The notes: generated by a model not told the origin, from the sequence alone. Shown: positions 8,092 to 16,748, numbered from the stretch's first letter. The stretch is 64,000 bases of DNA from an uncultured Anaerolineae bacterium (GCA_938028725.1 CALIMH010000013.1:1-64000), one strand, 5' to 3'. Numbers and translations are program-made.

Positions 8092-8873
8092 CCGCGCACG
8101 AGGTTAATCAACAACACCGCTGTAGCGAGACCGAGCACAAAAAGTGCCAGCGGCAACGCTTGGCGTTTCAAACTGTTGGCGTCGGCGAAATAGTCGTTTA
8201 CCAGCTCAGAGCGATCAGACTGTGTAACCCCGACCAGGATGGCCTCGATGGGGTCTCTGCGGCGGTAGCGTGGACAAAGCAGCCAGGATACAATCAGGCC
8301 GCCGATGAACCCGCCGGCGTGCCCCCAGTTGTCAATGCGGCTGCCCGGCGTGATGCCGATCAGAAAGTTGATCAGCAGTAGGATGGCCAGGTTGGTCAGT
8401 TGCTGGCGGCTGAGTGGCCCTAGAAGTTCGCGTTGGCGAAAGAAGAAGATGACCATCGCAGCGAACAGGCCGAACAGCGAGGTGGAAGCGCCAACCGAGA
8501 GCCCATGCGTCAGCCCGTAGCTGGTAATGCTGCCAGCCATGCCGGCCAGCAGGTAAATGACCACGAAGCGCCGGCTCCCATACAGGGCCTCAACCTGGTT
8601 GCCGAGCGTGTAGAGTGCGTAGGTGTTGAAGCCGATGTGTGCCAGATTGCCGTGCAGAAAGTTCGCCGTGAAAAGCCGCCAATATTCGCCCTCCCTCACT
8701 AGCGGAGCGTAATTTGCGCCAAAACGGATCAACACGATTGGATTTTGCGCGCCGCCGCTCAGCGTCAGCGCTGCGAAGAGCACGAGATTCGCTGCGATGA
8801 AGACCCACACGTAGCGCGGGCGCGCTGTTGGAAGCGGCGCGCCAGTGAAATAAGGACCAGCAGGACGCCACAT
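8088..8873 (-). CDS. Rhomboid family intramembrane serine protease
   Basis: 261 residues. Six core membrane helices are visible, with the family's WR motif equivalent in YWRLFTANFLHGNLAHIGFN (helix 2 region with the conserved H-x-x-x-N). The nucleophile serine is in SVGASTSLFG and the catalytic histidine is in NWGHAGGFIGG. The usual GASG is GAST here, so the serine is kept. It cleaves transmembrane substrates within the bilayer; the substrate is unknown. The start at 8873 follows the gmk stop by one base, so the two are in an operon. An extra C-terminal membrane helix (LPLALFVLGLATAVLLINL) follows the core. Confidence 0.9.
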   Translation of the reverse strand: MWRPAGPYFTGAPLPTARPRYVWVFIAANLVLFAALTLSGGAQNPIVLIRFGANYAPLVREGEYWRLFTANFLHGNLAHIGFNTYALYTLGNQVEALYGSRRFVVIYLLAGMAGSITSYGLTHGLSVGASTSLFGLFAAMVIFFFRQRELLGPLSRQQLTNLAILLLINFLIGITPGSRIDNWGHAGGFIGGLIVSWLLCPRYRRRDPIEAILVGVTQSDRSELVNDYFADANSLKRQALPLALFVLGLATAVLLINLVRG

Positions 8874-8874
8874 G

Positions 8875-9528
8875 CTATAGCCGAACTGGCTTGCGCCCCA
8901 CGCGGCAGTGCTCTGCCATGATGATGGCCACGATCTGCGCTACGGCTGCGTCCTGTTGGCCGGCGCGGTTGATCACGATGAAGTCGAACTCGTGCGCCCG
9001 TTTCATCTCCTCGCGGGCAGTGGCGATGCGCAGGCGCAGGCTCTCGTCGCTCTCGGTGTTGCGCTCGGTGAGCCGCCGCACCAGCTCCTCTTCGCTCTCT
9101 GGGGCCACAAAGATGGTGATCGCCTCCGGCACCAGCTTGCGCACTTTGGCTGCGCCTTGCACATCCACCCGCATGATCACGTCTTTGCCGCTAGCCAGTG
9201 CTTCGCGCACTTGCTGCTTGGGGATGCCCTTGTAGTCGCCATACACCAGACTGAACTCCAACAGCTCATCAGCCTCAATCATGTCAGCGAACTCCGACTT
9301 GCTGACGAAGAGATAGTCGCGTCCGTGCACCTCTCCCGGCCGGCAGGGACGAGTGGTAGCGGTGACGACAAAAGCAAAATCAAGGCCGCTGTCGCGCAGC
9401 CGATGTAGGAGTGTGTCTTTGCCAACACCAGACGGCCCAGAGAGCACCACCAGCATGGGCGGACTGCGAAAGTTGTAGGGGTCTATTGGCTCGGCCACCA
9501 TTTCCGCACTGTCGCTTTGGCTGACCAC
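8875..9528 (-). CDS. gmk: Guanylate kinase
   Basis: 217 residues. The P-loop SGPSGVGKDTL, the TATTRPCRPGEVHGRDY GMP-binding segment, EFSLVYGDYKG, and DVQGAAKVRKL are all canonical. The enzyme phosphorylates GMP to GDP with ATP in the cytoplasm. The GTG at 9528 lies only 6 bases downstream of a TAAAAT -10 box (9535-9540, minus strand) with no Shine-Dalgarno, which fits a leaderless start. An ATG at 9501 is the alternative. It heads an operon with the rhomboid gene and is divergent from the FmdB gene across only 43 bases. Confidence 0.95.
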   Translation of the reverse strand: MVSQSDSAEMVAEPIDPYNFRSPPMLVVLSGPSGVGKDTLLHRLRDSGLDFAFVVTATTRPCRPGEVHGRDYLFVSKSEFADMIEADELLEFSLVYGDYKGIPKQQVREALASGKDVIMRVDVQGAAKVRKLVPEAITIFVAPESEEELVRRLTERNTESDESLRLRIATAREEMKRAHEFDFIVINRAGQQDAAVAQIVAIIMAEHCRVGRKPVRL

Positions 9529-9571
9529 GGTCGGATTTTAGCTGATGGAGTCCTCGCGCTACAATCGCAGT
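9529..9571. promoter_or_regulatory. 43-bp divergent promoter region gmk / FmdB gene
   Basis: Two -10 boxes point in opposite directions: TAAAAT on the minus strand at 9540-9535, 6 bases before the gmk GTG, and TACAAT on the plus strand at 9560-9565, 6 bases before the FmdB ATG. At a normal 17-base spacing the -35 region of each would overlap the -10 region of the other. Neither start has a Shine-Dalgarno sequence. Both transcripts would be leaderless. Confidence 0.5.
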
Positions 9572-10180
9572 ATGCCGATCTACGAGTATCGCTGTTTGGA
9601 TTGTGGCCACAAGCAATCCGTCTTCTGGCGCACCCTTTCCGCTGTCAACGAGCAAGGGCTTCAGTGTGTGCGCTGCAGTAGCAGCAATCTCGTGCGGCTG
9701 GTCTCTCGTGTGCGAGTTATCCGCGGCCGTGAGCCATCTAGCGAGAGCGAAGGTTTCTCCGATGATACCGGCTTCGATGATGAATTGCTGCGCGAGATGG
9801 AGAACCTGGACGAAAACGACCCGCGCGCGCTAGGGCGCTTCATGCGCAAGATGGCTGCTGCCGCTAACGAGGACCTTGGGCCAGAGTTCGAGGAGATCGT
9901 CGGCCGCTTGGAGAAGGGCGAGGACCCAGAGTCCATCGAACAAAAAATGGGCGACATCCTGGGCATGCCGCCTGAAGAGGCAGAGGGCGGCTTTGACGCC
10001 GAGGCCGAAGCGTCCCCGGCTGCAGCAGAGCCAACCGAGCAGACCAGTACTGACGGCGACCGTTCTCGTGAGACAGCGCGTCGCACCATCGCGATGGGAG
10101 GGCCTTCCACCACCAGCGCTCCATCCAGCAGTGGGGAAGCGTCATCATCACCGTCATCGTCCGCTTCATCCGCTGCGTGA
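9572..10180 (+). CDS. FmdB-type zinc ribbon protein with acidic, serine-rich tail
   Basis: 202 residues from the ATG at 9572. The first ~45 residues are the FmdB zinc ribbon: MPIYEYRCLDCGHKQSVF then CVRCSSSNLVRLVSR, giving two CxxC knuckles. The middle part contains EMENLDENDPRALGRFMRKM and EEIVGRLEKGEDPE, helical segments often found after the ribbon in Chloroflexota members. The last ~60 residues are low-complexity, rich in E, A and S. FmdB was named for a putative regulator of formamidase; the general role is unknown. The -10 box TACAAT at 9560-9565 implies a leaderless message. Confidence 0.8.
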   Translation: MPIYEYRCLDCGHKQSVFWRTLSAVNEQGLQCVRCSSSNLVRLVSRVRVIRGREPSSESEGFSDDTGFDDELLREMENLDENDPRALGRFMRKMAAAANEDLGPEFEEIVGRLEKGEDPESIEQKMGDILGMPPEEAEGGFDAEAEASPAAAEPTEQTSTDGDRSRETARRTIAMGGPSTTSAPSSSGEASSSPSSSASSAA

Positions 10181-10202
10181 GGGTGCTCTCAGGCGCTCCG
10201 CC

Positions 10203-11183
10203 ATGGCGTCGGCCTTGGATTGGAGGCTGTTGGATGAGTTCGTGGCTGCGCTGGTAGCTGAGCTGTCGCTGGCGGGCGCAGCGCTAGCCCTGGCCAAGGA
10301 CGGGGCACTCATCTACATGCGGGGCTTTGGCGCCTACGCGCCGTCTCGGCGAGTGCCGATCGCCTCTGGCAGCAAGTGGTTGAGCGCCGCAGTGATCGCC
10401 ACCCTCCTCGAAGATGGCCTGTTACACCTGGACGACCGCGCCGGCGACTACATTCCTGAGTTTGGCGGCGATAAATACGCCATCACGCTGCGCCAGCTTT
10501 TGGCTCACACTTCCGGTTTGCCCGCGCAAGAACACCCCTGCCTAAACAACCCGCACCTATCGTTGGCCGAGTGTGTGCAGCGCATTGCTGAGATGCCGCT
10601 TCAATACCCTCCTGGCGTGCGTTTCGCCTACACCGAGAACGGCTACCAAGTAGCTGCCCGCATGGCCGAAGTGGCGACTGCCAAGAGTTGGTGGATGCTG
10701 TTTCAGGAGCGCTTAGCAGCACCACTGGCAATGCAAAGCGTGGACTTCGGTTGGCGTTCCTCTGAGGATGGCGTGGTGAGTGTCTCTAATCCGCGCGTGG
10801 GGAGCGGCATCCGCATCAACTTGGAAGACTACGCGCGCTTTCTGCAGATGTGGAGCAGTGGTGGCAGCCTGAGCAGCCGGCGGGTGCTGTCGCCGTCTAC
10901 GATCGCCCTGATGAGCCTTGATCACACCGCTGGCGCCACAGTCGCTAGTTCACCCAATCGCTTCCCGCAGATTGGCTATGGTCTTGGGTGTTGGAGGGAT
11001 GAGGTAGATCGGGAGGGCAGGGCAGTCTTGATCAGCAGTCCAGGCGTGTTTGGGTTCACCCCGTGGTGGGATGCGCGCTGCAATGTGGCCGGCGCGCTGC
11101 TCGTGCGCGACACTTACCAGCGCATTGCCCAACCCGCTCGTGCTTTGCAGCAGCTTGTGCGCAGCCTACTGGCTGCTGGTTGA
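10203..11183 (+). CDS. Serine hydrolase of the beta-lactamase/esterase class C fold
   Basis: 326 residues from the ATG at 10203; the open frame reaches further upstream but only as a shadow of the FmdB gene. The SxxK motif is SGSK (about residue 57), followed by the LRQLLAHTSGLP block that is diagnostic of the fold. Where the family has YxN, the sequence is FAYTENGYQ. Depending on alignment this is YTE rather than YSN, so the second motif may be altered. The closing GYGLGCW and GVFGFTPWWD replace the usual HxG-containing block. No signal peptide is seen, so it acts in the cytoplasm. The substrate is unknown; an esterase or peptidase role is as likely as a beta-lactamase role. Its 3' end overlaps that of the convergent SpoVS gene by 18 bases. 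Confidence 0.8.
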   Translation: MASALDWRLLDEFVAALVAELSLAGAALALAKDGALIYMRGFGAYAPSRRVPIASGSKWLSAAVIATLLEDGLLHLDDRAGDYIPEFGGDKYAITLRQLLAHTSGLPAQEHPCLNNPHLSLAECVQRIAEMPLQYPPGVRFAYTENGYQVAARMAEVATAKSWWMLFQERLAAPLAMQSVDFGWRSSEDGVVSVSNPRVGSGIRINLEDYARFLQMWSSGGSLSSRRVLSPSTIALMSLDHTAGATVASSPNRFPQIGYGLGCWRDEVDREGRAVLISSPGVFGFTPWWDARCNVAGALLVRDTYQRIAQPARALQQLVRSLLAAG

Positions 11184-11456
11184 GCTTGCCATGCTGTTGC
11201 GCGCCTCGATCACCAACTTGATGGCGGTCCGCTCAACGTCTTCAATCTTGATCTCGCTGAAAAGAGGGACCACCACGATGTCAATACCCTCTGGCAGTAG
11301 GTAGCCGCGCGCGATTGCGGCTGCTTTGATGGCCTGATTGACCGCGCTGGCGCCGATAGCTTGGACTTCCGCACGCCGATGCTCGCGGATCATCCCTGCA
11401 ATCGCGCCGGCCACAAGGGTGGGGCGAGAAGTTGCGGCAACCTTGATCAATTCCAT
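11166..11456 (-). CDS. spoVS: Stage V sporulation protein S (SpoVS) family protein
   Basis: 96 residues. The whole length matches the family: KVAATSRPTLVAGAIAGMI, then EVQAIGASAVNQAIKAAAIA, then ERTAIKLVIEAR. In Bacillus, SpoVS affects entry into spore coat formation. It folds as an Alba-like domain and probably binds nucleic acid. The family is widespread in Chloroflexota, Deinococcus-Thermus and other lineages that do not form spores, so a sporulation role should not be assumed. The last ~10 residues are polar and unconserved. It stands alone with about 115 bases of upstream non-coding sequence. Confidence 0.92.
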   Translation of the reverse strand: MELIKVAATSRPTLVAGAIAGMIREHRRAEVQAIGASAVNQAIKAAAIARGYLLPEGIDIVVVPLFSEIKIEDVERTAIKLVIEARNSMASSTSSQ

Positions 11457-11570
11457 GTTTTTGCCTCCATTGAGCGTTGTGTTTCAGCACTGTATTTCGG
11501 GTCAGTTTGGTAGTCCCAACTTCGATTCTAAAAGCAGACCATTCTGCTTTGGTGGTTTGCTGAACCTCGC

Positions 11571-13172
11571 TTAAGGTTGCCGCTCGTTTTGAGGGTCGAG
11601 TGCGCTGAAGTAGCTGCGCACATACTCGCGCGCGCTGGCTGGGATGGCGGTGTTGTTGAGCGCCTCGTCGGCTATCTGCGCATACTCGCGGTATACGCTC
11701 TCGTAGGGCACGCTGCTGCGGCCAGGCGGGGCCAGGCTGGCTCGACCCTGCTGATCGGGGCTAAGCGCGCTGTTGGTGTCGGGCAGTGTCACATCCACGC
11801 CGGGCGCGTGGATTCGGCTAGGCGCGTACACCGAACGATCGCTGCCCACATCGTCGCTCTTGCCGCCGCTGGCCGAGGTGCTTTGCAGCGCTGTGCTGTT
11901 GCTGCTGTTTGCGCGGCCTGGGGCGGGGCTGCGCGCTGCGTTGTCCTGGGGCTGAGCAGGAGGGCCGGCAGAGTTGGCAGATGCTGAGGAGGGCAAGCCT
12001 TGGACCAGTCGGCTCTGGGTGTTCTCGACTTGGCGTTGCAGATTATCGAGTGCAGCAGCTGATGAACGCGCTTGCGCGGCGCGCTCAAGTTGCGCGGCCG
12101 CTTGCTGCAGGTTTTGCTGCGCCGCCTGTGCGTCGCCATTGCGCAAGCTTTCGGCACTTTGGCGCAGGTGTTCTGCCAAGGTTGGGTTGGAAGCCTCGAC
12201 GCTTTGCGCCATCTGCTCTAGTTGCTCGACAAGCTGCTGCAGCTCTGCCTCGCTCAGCTCGCGCAAGTTATCACCGCCTTCGCGGATGAGGTTGCGCAGG
12301 AGGTCGGCCGCGCGATCCCACTCGCCGCGCCGGAGCGCCTCAGCTAACGGAGTGAGCAAGTCGTTTGGGCTGATGCGCTCGCCAGCGCGACGCAACGCCT
12401 CAAGCTGTTGTGCGGCTTGATCGGTGTTCAGCGCTGCGCGCAAGTCCTCAATTTGAGCTTCGAGGGCGTTCAACGCGGCAAGCGCGTCGGCTGGGGTGAC
12501 GTCGGGGCCTTGCAGTGTTTGACGTGCCTGCGCCAGTGCCTCGCGGAGGGCCTGTCTCTGAGCCTCAGAGAGGTTCGACTGCTCGATGATTTGCTCTGCC
12601 TCAGCGAGCTGCTGGAGTTGCTCGCTCAGGTTTTGGCGAAACTGCTCACGCTCGAGCAGCACGCGCTCTTGCGGGTTTGGGAGCGCGTGCACAAGCACTA
12701 GCGTGGCCAGCAACGCAAGCGCGATGAGCGTGTCGCGCCGATTCAACCGAAGCGGCAATAGGGCAGTGATGCGCGCGTTGGTCGCTTGTGCGATCTGCTC
12801 GGCGTCGTCGCGCAGTCGCTGGCGCAGCCTTTCATCTGCAACGGTCAACAGCCCCTCGCGCAGCTCCAAGCAAGTGGACAGCCGGTCGTGGAGGTGGAAC
12901 TGCTGATCGAACAGCCGGGCCCAGCTCAGCAGTGGCCGGCGCGCGGTGCGCACCCAGGGCAGCAGCCAAGCTATGCTCGCGCCCGACAGCGCCGATCCAA
13001 CAGAGAACAAGATGAGAGTGCTTTGGTGCACCAACGGCACGAGGCGCGCAGCAAGTGCTAGCGCTAGCGCTGCTCCTAACCCGATGGCCAACCCGAGGGC
13101 GACCAAGCTGAAGCTATGCTGCAGCTTAGCGCGTCCTGCCCAACGCTGGATGAGCAGCGGGATCTCGCTCAT
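11571..13172 (-). CDS. DUF4175-like membrane-anchored coiled-coil protein
   Basis: About 533 residues from the ATG at 13172, whose first bases overlap the stop of the upstream gene as ATGA. Two membrane helices lie within residues ~20-75 and a third near residue 155. Between them is a cytoplasmic stretch (LFDQQFHLHDRLSTCLELREG) typical of DUF4175 proteins. The rest, ~residues 180-420, is a long helical coiled coil very rich in A, L, Q, E and R (repeated LRQSAESLRNGDAQAAQQNL-like units). A low-complexity S/A/P linker and a conserved C-terminus (VPYESVYREYAQIADEALNN) follow. In other bacteria this family sits with MoxR/VWA genes; none is present here. Function unknown. Confidence 0.7.
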   Translation of the reverse strand: MSEIPLLIQRWAGRAKLQHSFSLVALGLAIGLGAALALALAARLVPLVHQSTLILFSVGSALSGASIAWLLPWVRTARRPLLSWARLFDQQFHLHDRLSTCLELREGLLTVADERLRQRLRDDAEQIAQATNARITALLPLRLNRRDTLIALALLATLVLVHALPNPQERVLLEREQFRQNLSEQLQQLAEAEQIIEQSNLSEAQRQALREALAQARQTLQGPDVTPADALAALNALEAQIEDLRAALNTDQAAQQLEALRRAGERISPNDLLTPLAEALRRGEWDRAADLLRNLIREGGDNLRELSEAELQQLVEQLEQMAQSVEASNPTLAEHLRQSAESLRNGDAQAAQQNLQQAAAQLERAAQARSSAAALDNLQRQVENTQSRLVQGLPSSASANSAGPPAQPQDNAARSPAPGRANSSNSTALQSTSASGGKSDDVGSDRSVYAPSRIHAPGVDVTLPDTNSALSPDQQGRASLAPPGRSSVPYESVYREYAQIADEALNNTAIPASAREYVRSYFSALDPQNERQP

Positions 13173-13573
13173 CACCACTCCGAGCTGGGGGAGGTTGTGC
13201 CAGCGAGCCACAAAATGGCGCGGCGCGCTACGCGGAATGGCATCTCCTGGCGATGATGCACCAGGCTATACACTGTGCGGATAACGGGGTTGCGCACCAT
13301 CCAGTGGCGCACTCGGGCTGAGCTGCGCGCGAAGCTGAACAATGCCACCAGCACGAACGGCCACGTGGGCATCACCGGCGTCACTAAGCCAATACCCCCT
13401 GCGCCGAGCATGACGAGGCCGATAGCGGTGAAGGCGAGGCGCTGCAGCATACCGCTCGCCGGCGCGATCTCCAGCTGCGGTTGATTGGCCGGGTTCGCAT
13501 GGTAGCTCACTTCGCGCAGCACTTCGCGGAATAGGTGAGCAAGCAGAGATAGGCGCTCCTTCTGCGCAACCAT
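13172..13573 (-). CDS. YbaN/DUF454 family membrane protein
   Basis: 133 residues. DUF454 hallmarks are present: GLVMLGAGGIGLVTPVMPTW, PFVLVALFSFARSSARVRHW and NPVIRTVYSLVHHRQEMP. Two membrane helices are predicted, preceded by an unusual N-terminal extension of ~45 residues. The family has no established biochemical function. The stop codon overlaps the start of the coiled-coil gene (13170-13174), so the two are translationally coupled. Confidence 0.85.
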   Translation of the reverse strand: MVAQKERLSLLAHLFREVLREVSYHANPANQPQLEIAPASGMLQRLAFTAIGLVMLGAGGIGLVTPVMPTWPFVLVALFSFARSSARVRHWMVRNPVIRTVYSLVHHRQEMPFRVARRAILWLAGTTSPSSEW

Positions 13574-13733
13574 GCCTCCCCAAAGTTACCACATTTGCGC
13601 AGGCATGTGAGAGAGCACTGATTCCCCATGGCATCGCGTGACCGGACACATCGGGTAGTGAAGCACCGAACGGCTGCGCTCGCATTTGCCCCCTGCCGCC
13701 AAAGCTGCAGCGTAATGTCAGGCAGGCTGCGCT

Positions 13734-14612
13734 ATGATTGCTAGCATCCTGGTGCTCTCACCAAAAGTCTGGCCGATCTGTCTTTTGAGCTTTGGGCTGG
13801 TGAGCTGCGTAGCGGCGCCAACACCACCTCCGCCACCCACGCGCCCTGCGACGCCAACCCCAGTGCCCACCGCTACTCCTCTGCCTACACCAACCCCAGT
13901 GCCACGGCCCACACCTCAGCCGACGCGACCGCTGCGCGTCCACGTGCGCCCACTGGCGGAGGTGGCCGACTCATACCGCTTGCACGTGCAGCTTGCGATG
14001 GATGGCACGGCTGCGCAGCGCTATCAGACGCAAGGTGACCTCCAAGCAGACGTGGAGGTGATCGCATCGGCGCGCCAAAAGCGCTTGACGCTGAGCGGCG
14101 GCTCTTTCCGTGTCTTGTTTGGCGATCAGCTGCCGCTCCCCGCGGAGAGCCTCGGCGTTTATTTTGTTGGAGATCGGGCGTTTGTCTGGCTGCCGCTCTT
14201 TGTACCTGTTTGTGCAACTTTTGCGCAGTTGCCCGATGAGTTGCTACAAGCGCGCGATGGGCTTTCCGAACAGGCGTTGTTGGCGATCTTCGCTGATGAG
14301 CGCGGGCTGCTTTCGGTTGCCTCGGTTGCTGATGAGACGTTGAACGATATGGCTGTGCGTCGCTACGTGTTGGATGTGGACCCGATCAATCGCCGCGTGC
14401 GCGACACGAAGCTCATCCTGCGCAGCGCTGAGCTGTGGCTAGCTCAGCCGGCAGAGCACCTGCTGCGATTGCGCGCCGAGCTTGGCGGCGATCTGCGCGC
14501 GCTCGGCCTCAACTACGTCGGCAATACGCAACTCGACCTCACCGTCCACGATATCAATGCACTCGCGCCGCTGACGCTGCCAGGCGAGTGCAACAAGCCA
14601 CTGCACTGGTGA
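13734..14612 (+). CDS. Lipoprotein with P/T-rich linker, LppX/LolA-like body (hypothetical)
   Basis: 292 residues. A signal peptide ends in the lipobox LVSC at about residue 25, followed by a ~45-residue linker made of PTP repeats. This linker spaces the folded body away from the membrane. The body is beta-rich, with LRVHVRPLAEVADSYRLHVQL, VEVIASARQKRLTL and LAQPAEHLLRLRAELGGDL, in the style of LppX/LolA lipid-binding lipoproteins seen in Chloroflexota. I cannot name a specific family. The ATG overlaps a TATGAT sequence, so the actual start could lie slightly downstream. The HtrA-like protease gene starts one base after its stop, so the two form an operon of surface proteins. Confidence 0.7.
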   Translation: MIASILVLSPKVWPICLLSFGLVSCVAAPTPPPPPTRPATPTPVPTATPLPTPTPVPRPTPQPTRPLRVHVRPLAEVADSYRLHVQLAMDGTAAQRYQTQGDLQADVEVIASARQKRLTLSGGSFRVLFGDQLPLPAESLGVYFVGDRAFVWLPLFVPVCATFAQLPDELLQARDGLSEQALLAIFADERGLLSVASVADETLNDMAVRRYVLDVDPINRRVRDTKLILRSAELWLAQPAEHLLRLRAELGGDLRALGLNYVGNTQLDLTVHDINALAPLTLPGECNKPLHW

Positions 14613-14613
14613 G

Positions 14614-15789
14614 ATGGTGTCCCCCATGGCCATAGATAGGTGGCGACGAGTGGTGATGATGGCTGCGATCGGCTTGGCTGCTTGCACTCTGGCCACCCCT
14701 CCGCAGCGACAGTGGACGGTGCCCGTGCCCACATCGACGCCGGTGCCCACGCCGGTGTCGCTCAATCGCACGTTGGACGAGCGTGTGTTGCAAGCTGAGC
14801 TACAGGCGCTGTTTGTCGCGCTGTATGAGCGCGCCAGCTCCTCGGTGGTTCACATCACTACGCGCACGCAGGTGTTCGACTTCTTCCGCGGCATCGTGCC
14901 TAACGAAGGCACCGGCTCCGGCTTCTTCGTTGACGCAGCCGGCCACATCGTCACCAACTATCACGTGATCGCCGGCGCTGATGAGATCGAGGTTATCTTG
15001 GCCGACGAGATGCGCTTGCCGGCCCGTGTGGTCGGCGCGGACGCCTACACCGACTTGGCAGTGCTGGTAGCGGAGGGCATTCGCCCAGAGCAGATCCGGC
15101 CGCTGCCGATAGGCGACTCCACCGCGCTGCGGGTGGGCATGATCGTAGCGGCGATCGGCAACCCCTTTGGTCTCGACCGCACGATGACCACTGGTGTGGT
15201 CAGCGCGTTGGGGCGCACCATCGAGCGTGAGGACGGCGGCGTGATCGGGGAGGTGATCCAGACCGATGCTGCGATCAACCCTGGCAACAGCGGCGGGCCG
15301 CTACTCAACCTACAGGGCGAGGTGGTGGGCGTCAACACCAGCATCCGCAGCCCCTCTGGCGGTTCGGTGGGCATCGGCTTCGCTGTGCCCGCACGCACGC
15401 TACAGCGCGTGGTGCCGGAGCTGATCGCCAAAGGTCGCTACGACCACCCTTGGCTTGGCATTAGCGCCTATGAGATCACCGATGAGCTAGCCCGGCTGCT
15501 GAAGCTGCCGGTGCGGCGCGGCTTGTTGATCGCGCAAGTGCAGCCCGGCGCTGCGGCTGAACGCGCCGGCGTGCGCGGCGCCAAGCAGCGCGTGTTCACC
15601 CGCAGCGGCGCAGTGCTCCTCGTCGGCGGCGACATTCTCGTCGCGTTGGATGACCGGCCGATTGCCACGCGCGACCAGATGACCATCTACCTCGAGAACA
15701 ACAAGCGCGTAGGCGAAACCGTCGTCCTGTCGCTCATCCGCGATGGTCAGCCGCTCACGCTCACTGCTACGCTCACGGCGCGCCCCTAG
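14614..15789 (+). CDS. HtrA/DegP-type trypsin-like serine protease with PDZ domain, lipoprotein
   Basis: 391 residues; a second ATG at 14626 is equally possible. The signal peptide ends in LAAC, predicting a lipid anchor on the outer face of the cytoplasmic membrane. A short P/T-rich linker follows. The protease domain has its full triad: histidine in VTNYHVIAG (~114), aspartate in AYTDLAVL (~147) and serine in NPGNSGGPLL (~227). One PDZ domain covers about residues 275-385 (LPVRRGLLIAQVQPGAAAERAG). It would degrade or refold damaged exported proteins. The stop shares CTAG with the convergent epimerase gene. Confidence 0.93.
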   Translation: MVSPMAIDRWRRVVMMAAIGLAACTLATPPQRQWTVPVPTSTPVPTPVSLNRTLDERVLQAELQALFVALYERASSSVVHITTRTQVFDFFRGIVPNEGTGSGFFVDAAGHIVTNYHVIAGADEIEVILADEMRLPARVVGADAYTDLAVLVAEGIRPEQIRPLPIGDSTALRVGMIVAAIGNPFGLDRTMTTGVVSALGRTIEREDGGVIGEVIQTDAAINPGNSGGPLLNLQGEVVGVNTSIRSPSGGSVGIGFAVPARTLQRVVPELIAKGRYDHPWLGISAYEITDELARLLKLPVRRGLLIAQVQPGAAAERAGVRGAKQRVFTRSGAVLLVGGDILVALDDRPIATRDQMTIYLENNKRVGETVVLSLIRDGQPLTLTATLTARP

Positions 15790-16748
15790 TGCATCGGCAA
15801 GCCGAACCAGCGCAGCGTGTCGCGCACGGTTTCCTCGAACGGGCGGGGCCGATGCCCCAGCTCAGTCGCTGCTTTCTGTGAGCAGAGCGGCGTCCAGTAC
15901 TCGAAGGCGCGGATGTGATCGTGCAGTGGCAGAAATGGCAAGCGATCAGCAGCGCGCGCGATGGTAGCGATCAGCCCGCGCGGCAGGCGCAATCGTCTGC
16001 GGCGGCGACCTTGGCAGCGATCCACTGTCTCCAGCAGCTCCCGCAGTGAGAGGTTATGGCCGCCGATGATGTAGCGCTCGCCGGCCCGCCCGCGCGCAAC
16101 CGCCGCGATGTGCGCGGCAGCGACATCGCGGCCGTCCACCGCATTGATCACAGCGTCGAAATACACAGGGATGTGGCCGCGCCCCGCTTCGCGGATCACC
16201 ACGCTGGTGGTGGGCTTGACGTCGCCGGGGCCAAAGGCCGCCGTCGGCAGCAGCGCGACCACCTCGGGCACGCGGCATTCCAGCGCGATGCGCTCCATAG
16301 CCCATTTGGCCTCGTAGTAGGCGTTGTGCAGGCTGCCCGGCCGGTAGTGCGAGCGCTCGTCTAGCGCTGCCATGCCCGGCGTGTAGCGTTGCGCCACAGT
16401 GGAGAGCGAGCTGGTGTAGATAAGCCGCTCGACCCCTGCCTCGCGCGCACAGCGCAGCACGTGTTGGATTTGCTGCGTTGCCTCTTCAACAGCCTCGGCA
16501 ACGCGACAGCGCCGGTGTGGGTAAAACCCTGCCGCATGGAAGACCACCGCGCAGCCGCTCATGGCCGCTCGCAGCGCTGCGGTGTCCCTCAGCTCAGCTT
16601 CGCGCCAAGCTACTCCCCAGTTGCCGATGGAGCCGCAAAAGCCAGGACGGCGCCGCACGGCCACCACTTGCCAGCCGGCATCGTAAGCAGCGCGTGCGAT
16701 GTGCCCGCCGAGGAAGCCGGTTGCTCCTAGTACGCACACGCGCACCAT
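15786..16748 (-). CDS. NAD-dependent epimerase/dehydratase (SDR extended family)
   Basis: 320 residues. The Rossmann motif GATGFLGGHIA is at the extreme N-terminus and the catalytic YYEAK (YxxxK) is near residue 147, with an upstream serine in YTSSLSTV. The RYIIGGHNLSLRELLETV block is typical of the HpnA/dihydroflavonol-reductase-like branch of extended SDR enzymes. It probably acts on a nucleotide sugar or a related hydroxy/keto substrate; the substrate is not readable. A TATGAT -10 box (16762-16757, minus strand) lies 8 bases before the ATG without a Shine-Dalgarno, suggesting a leaderless or near-leaderless message. Confidence 0.88.
   Translation of the reverse strand: MVRVCVLGATGFLGGHIARAAYDAGWQVVAVRRRPGFCGSIGNWGVAWREAELRDTAALRAAMSGCAVVFHAAGFYPHRRCRVAEAVEEATQQIQHVLRCAREAGVERLIYTSSLSTVAQRYTPGMAALDERSHYRPGSLHNAYYEAKWAMERIALECRVPEVVALLPTAAFGPGDVKPTTSVVIREAGRGHIPVYFDAVINAVDGRDVAAAHIAAVARGRAGERYIIGGHNLSLRELLETVDRCQGRRRRRLRLPRGLIATIARAADRLPFLPLHDHIRAFEYWTPLCSQKAATELGHRPRPFEETVRDTLRWFGLPMH

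Noticed and set aside
9876-10202. Upstream extension of the serine hydrolase frame
   Set aside because: It overlaps the FmdB gene in another frame and reads as low-complexity R/S/P; the ATG at 10203 starts the real domain.
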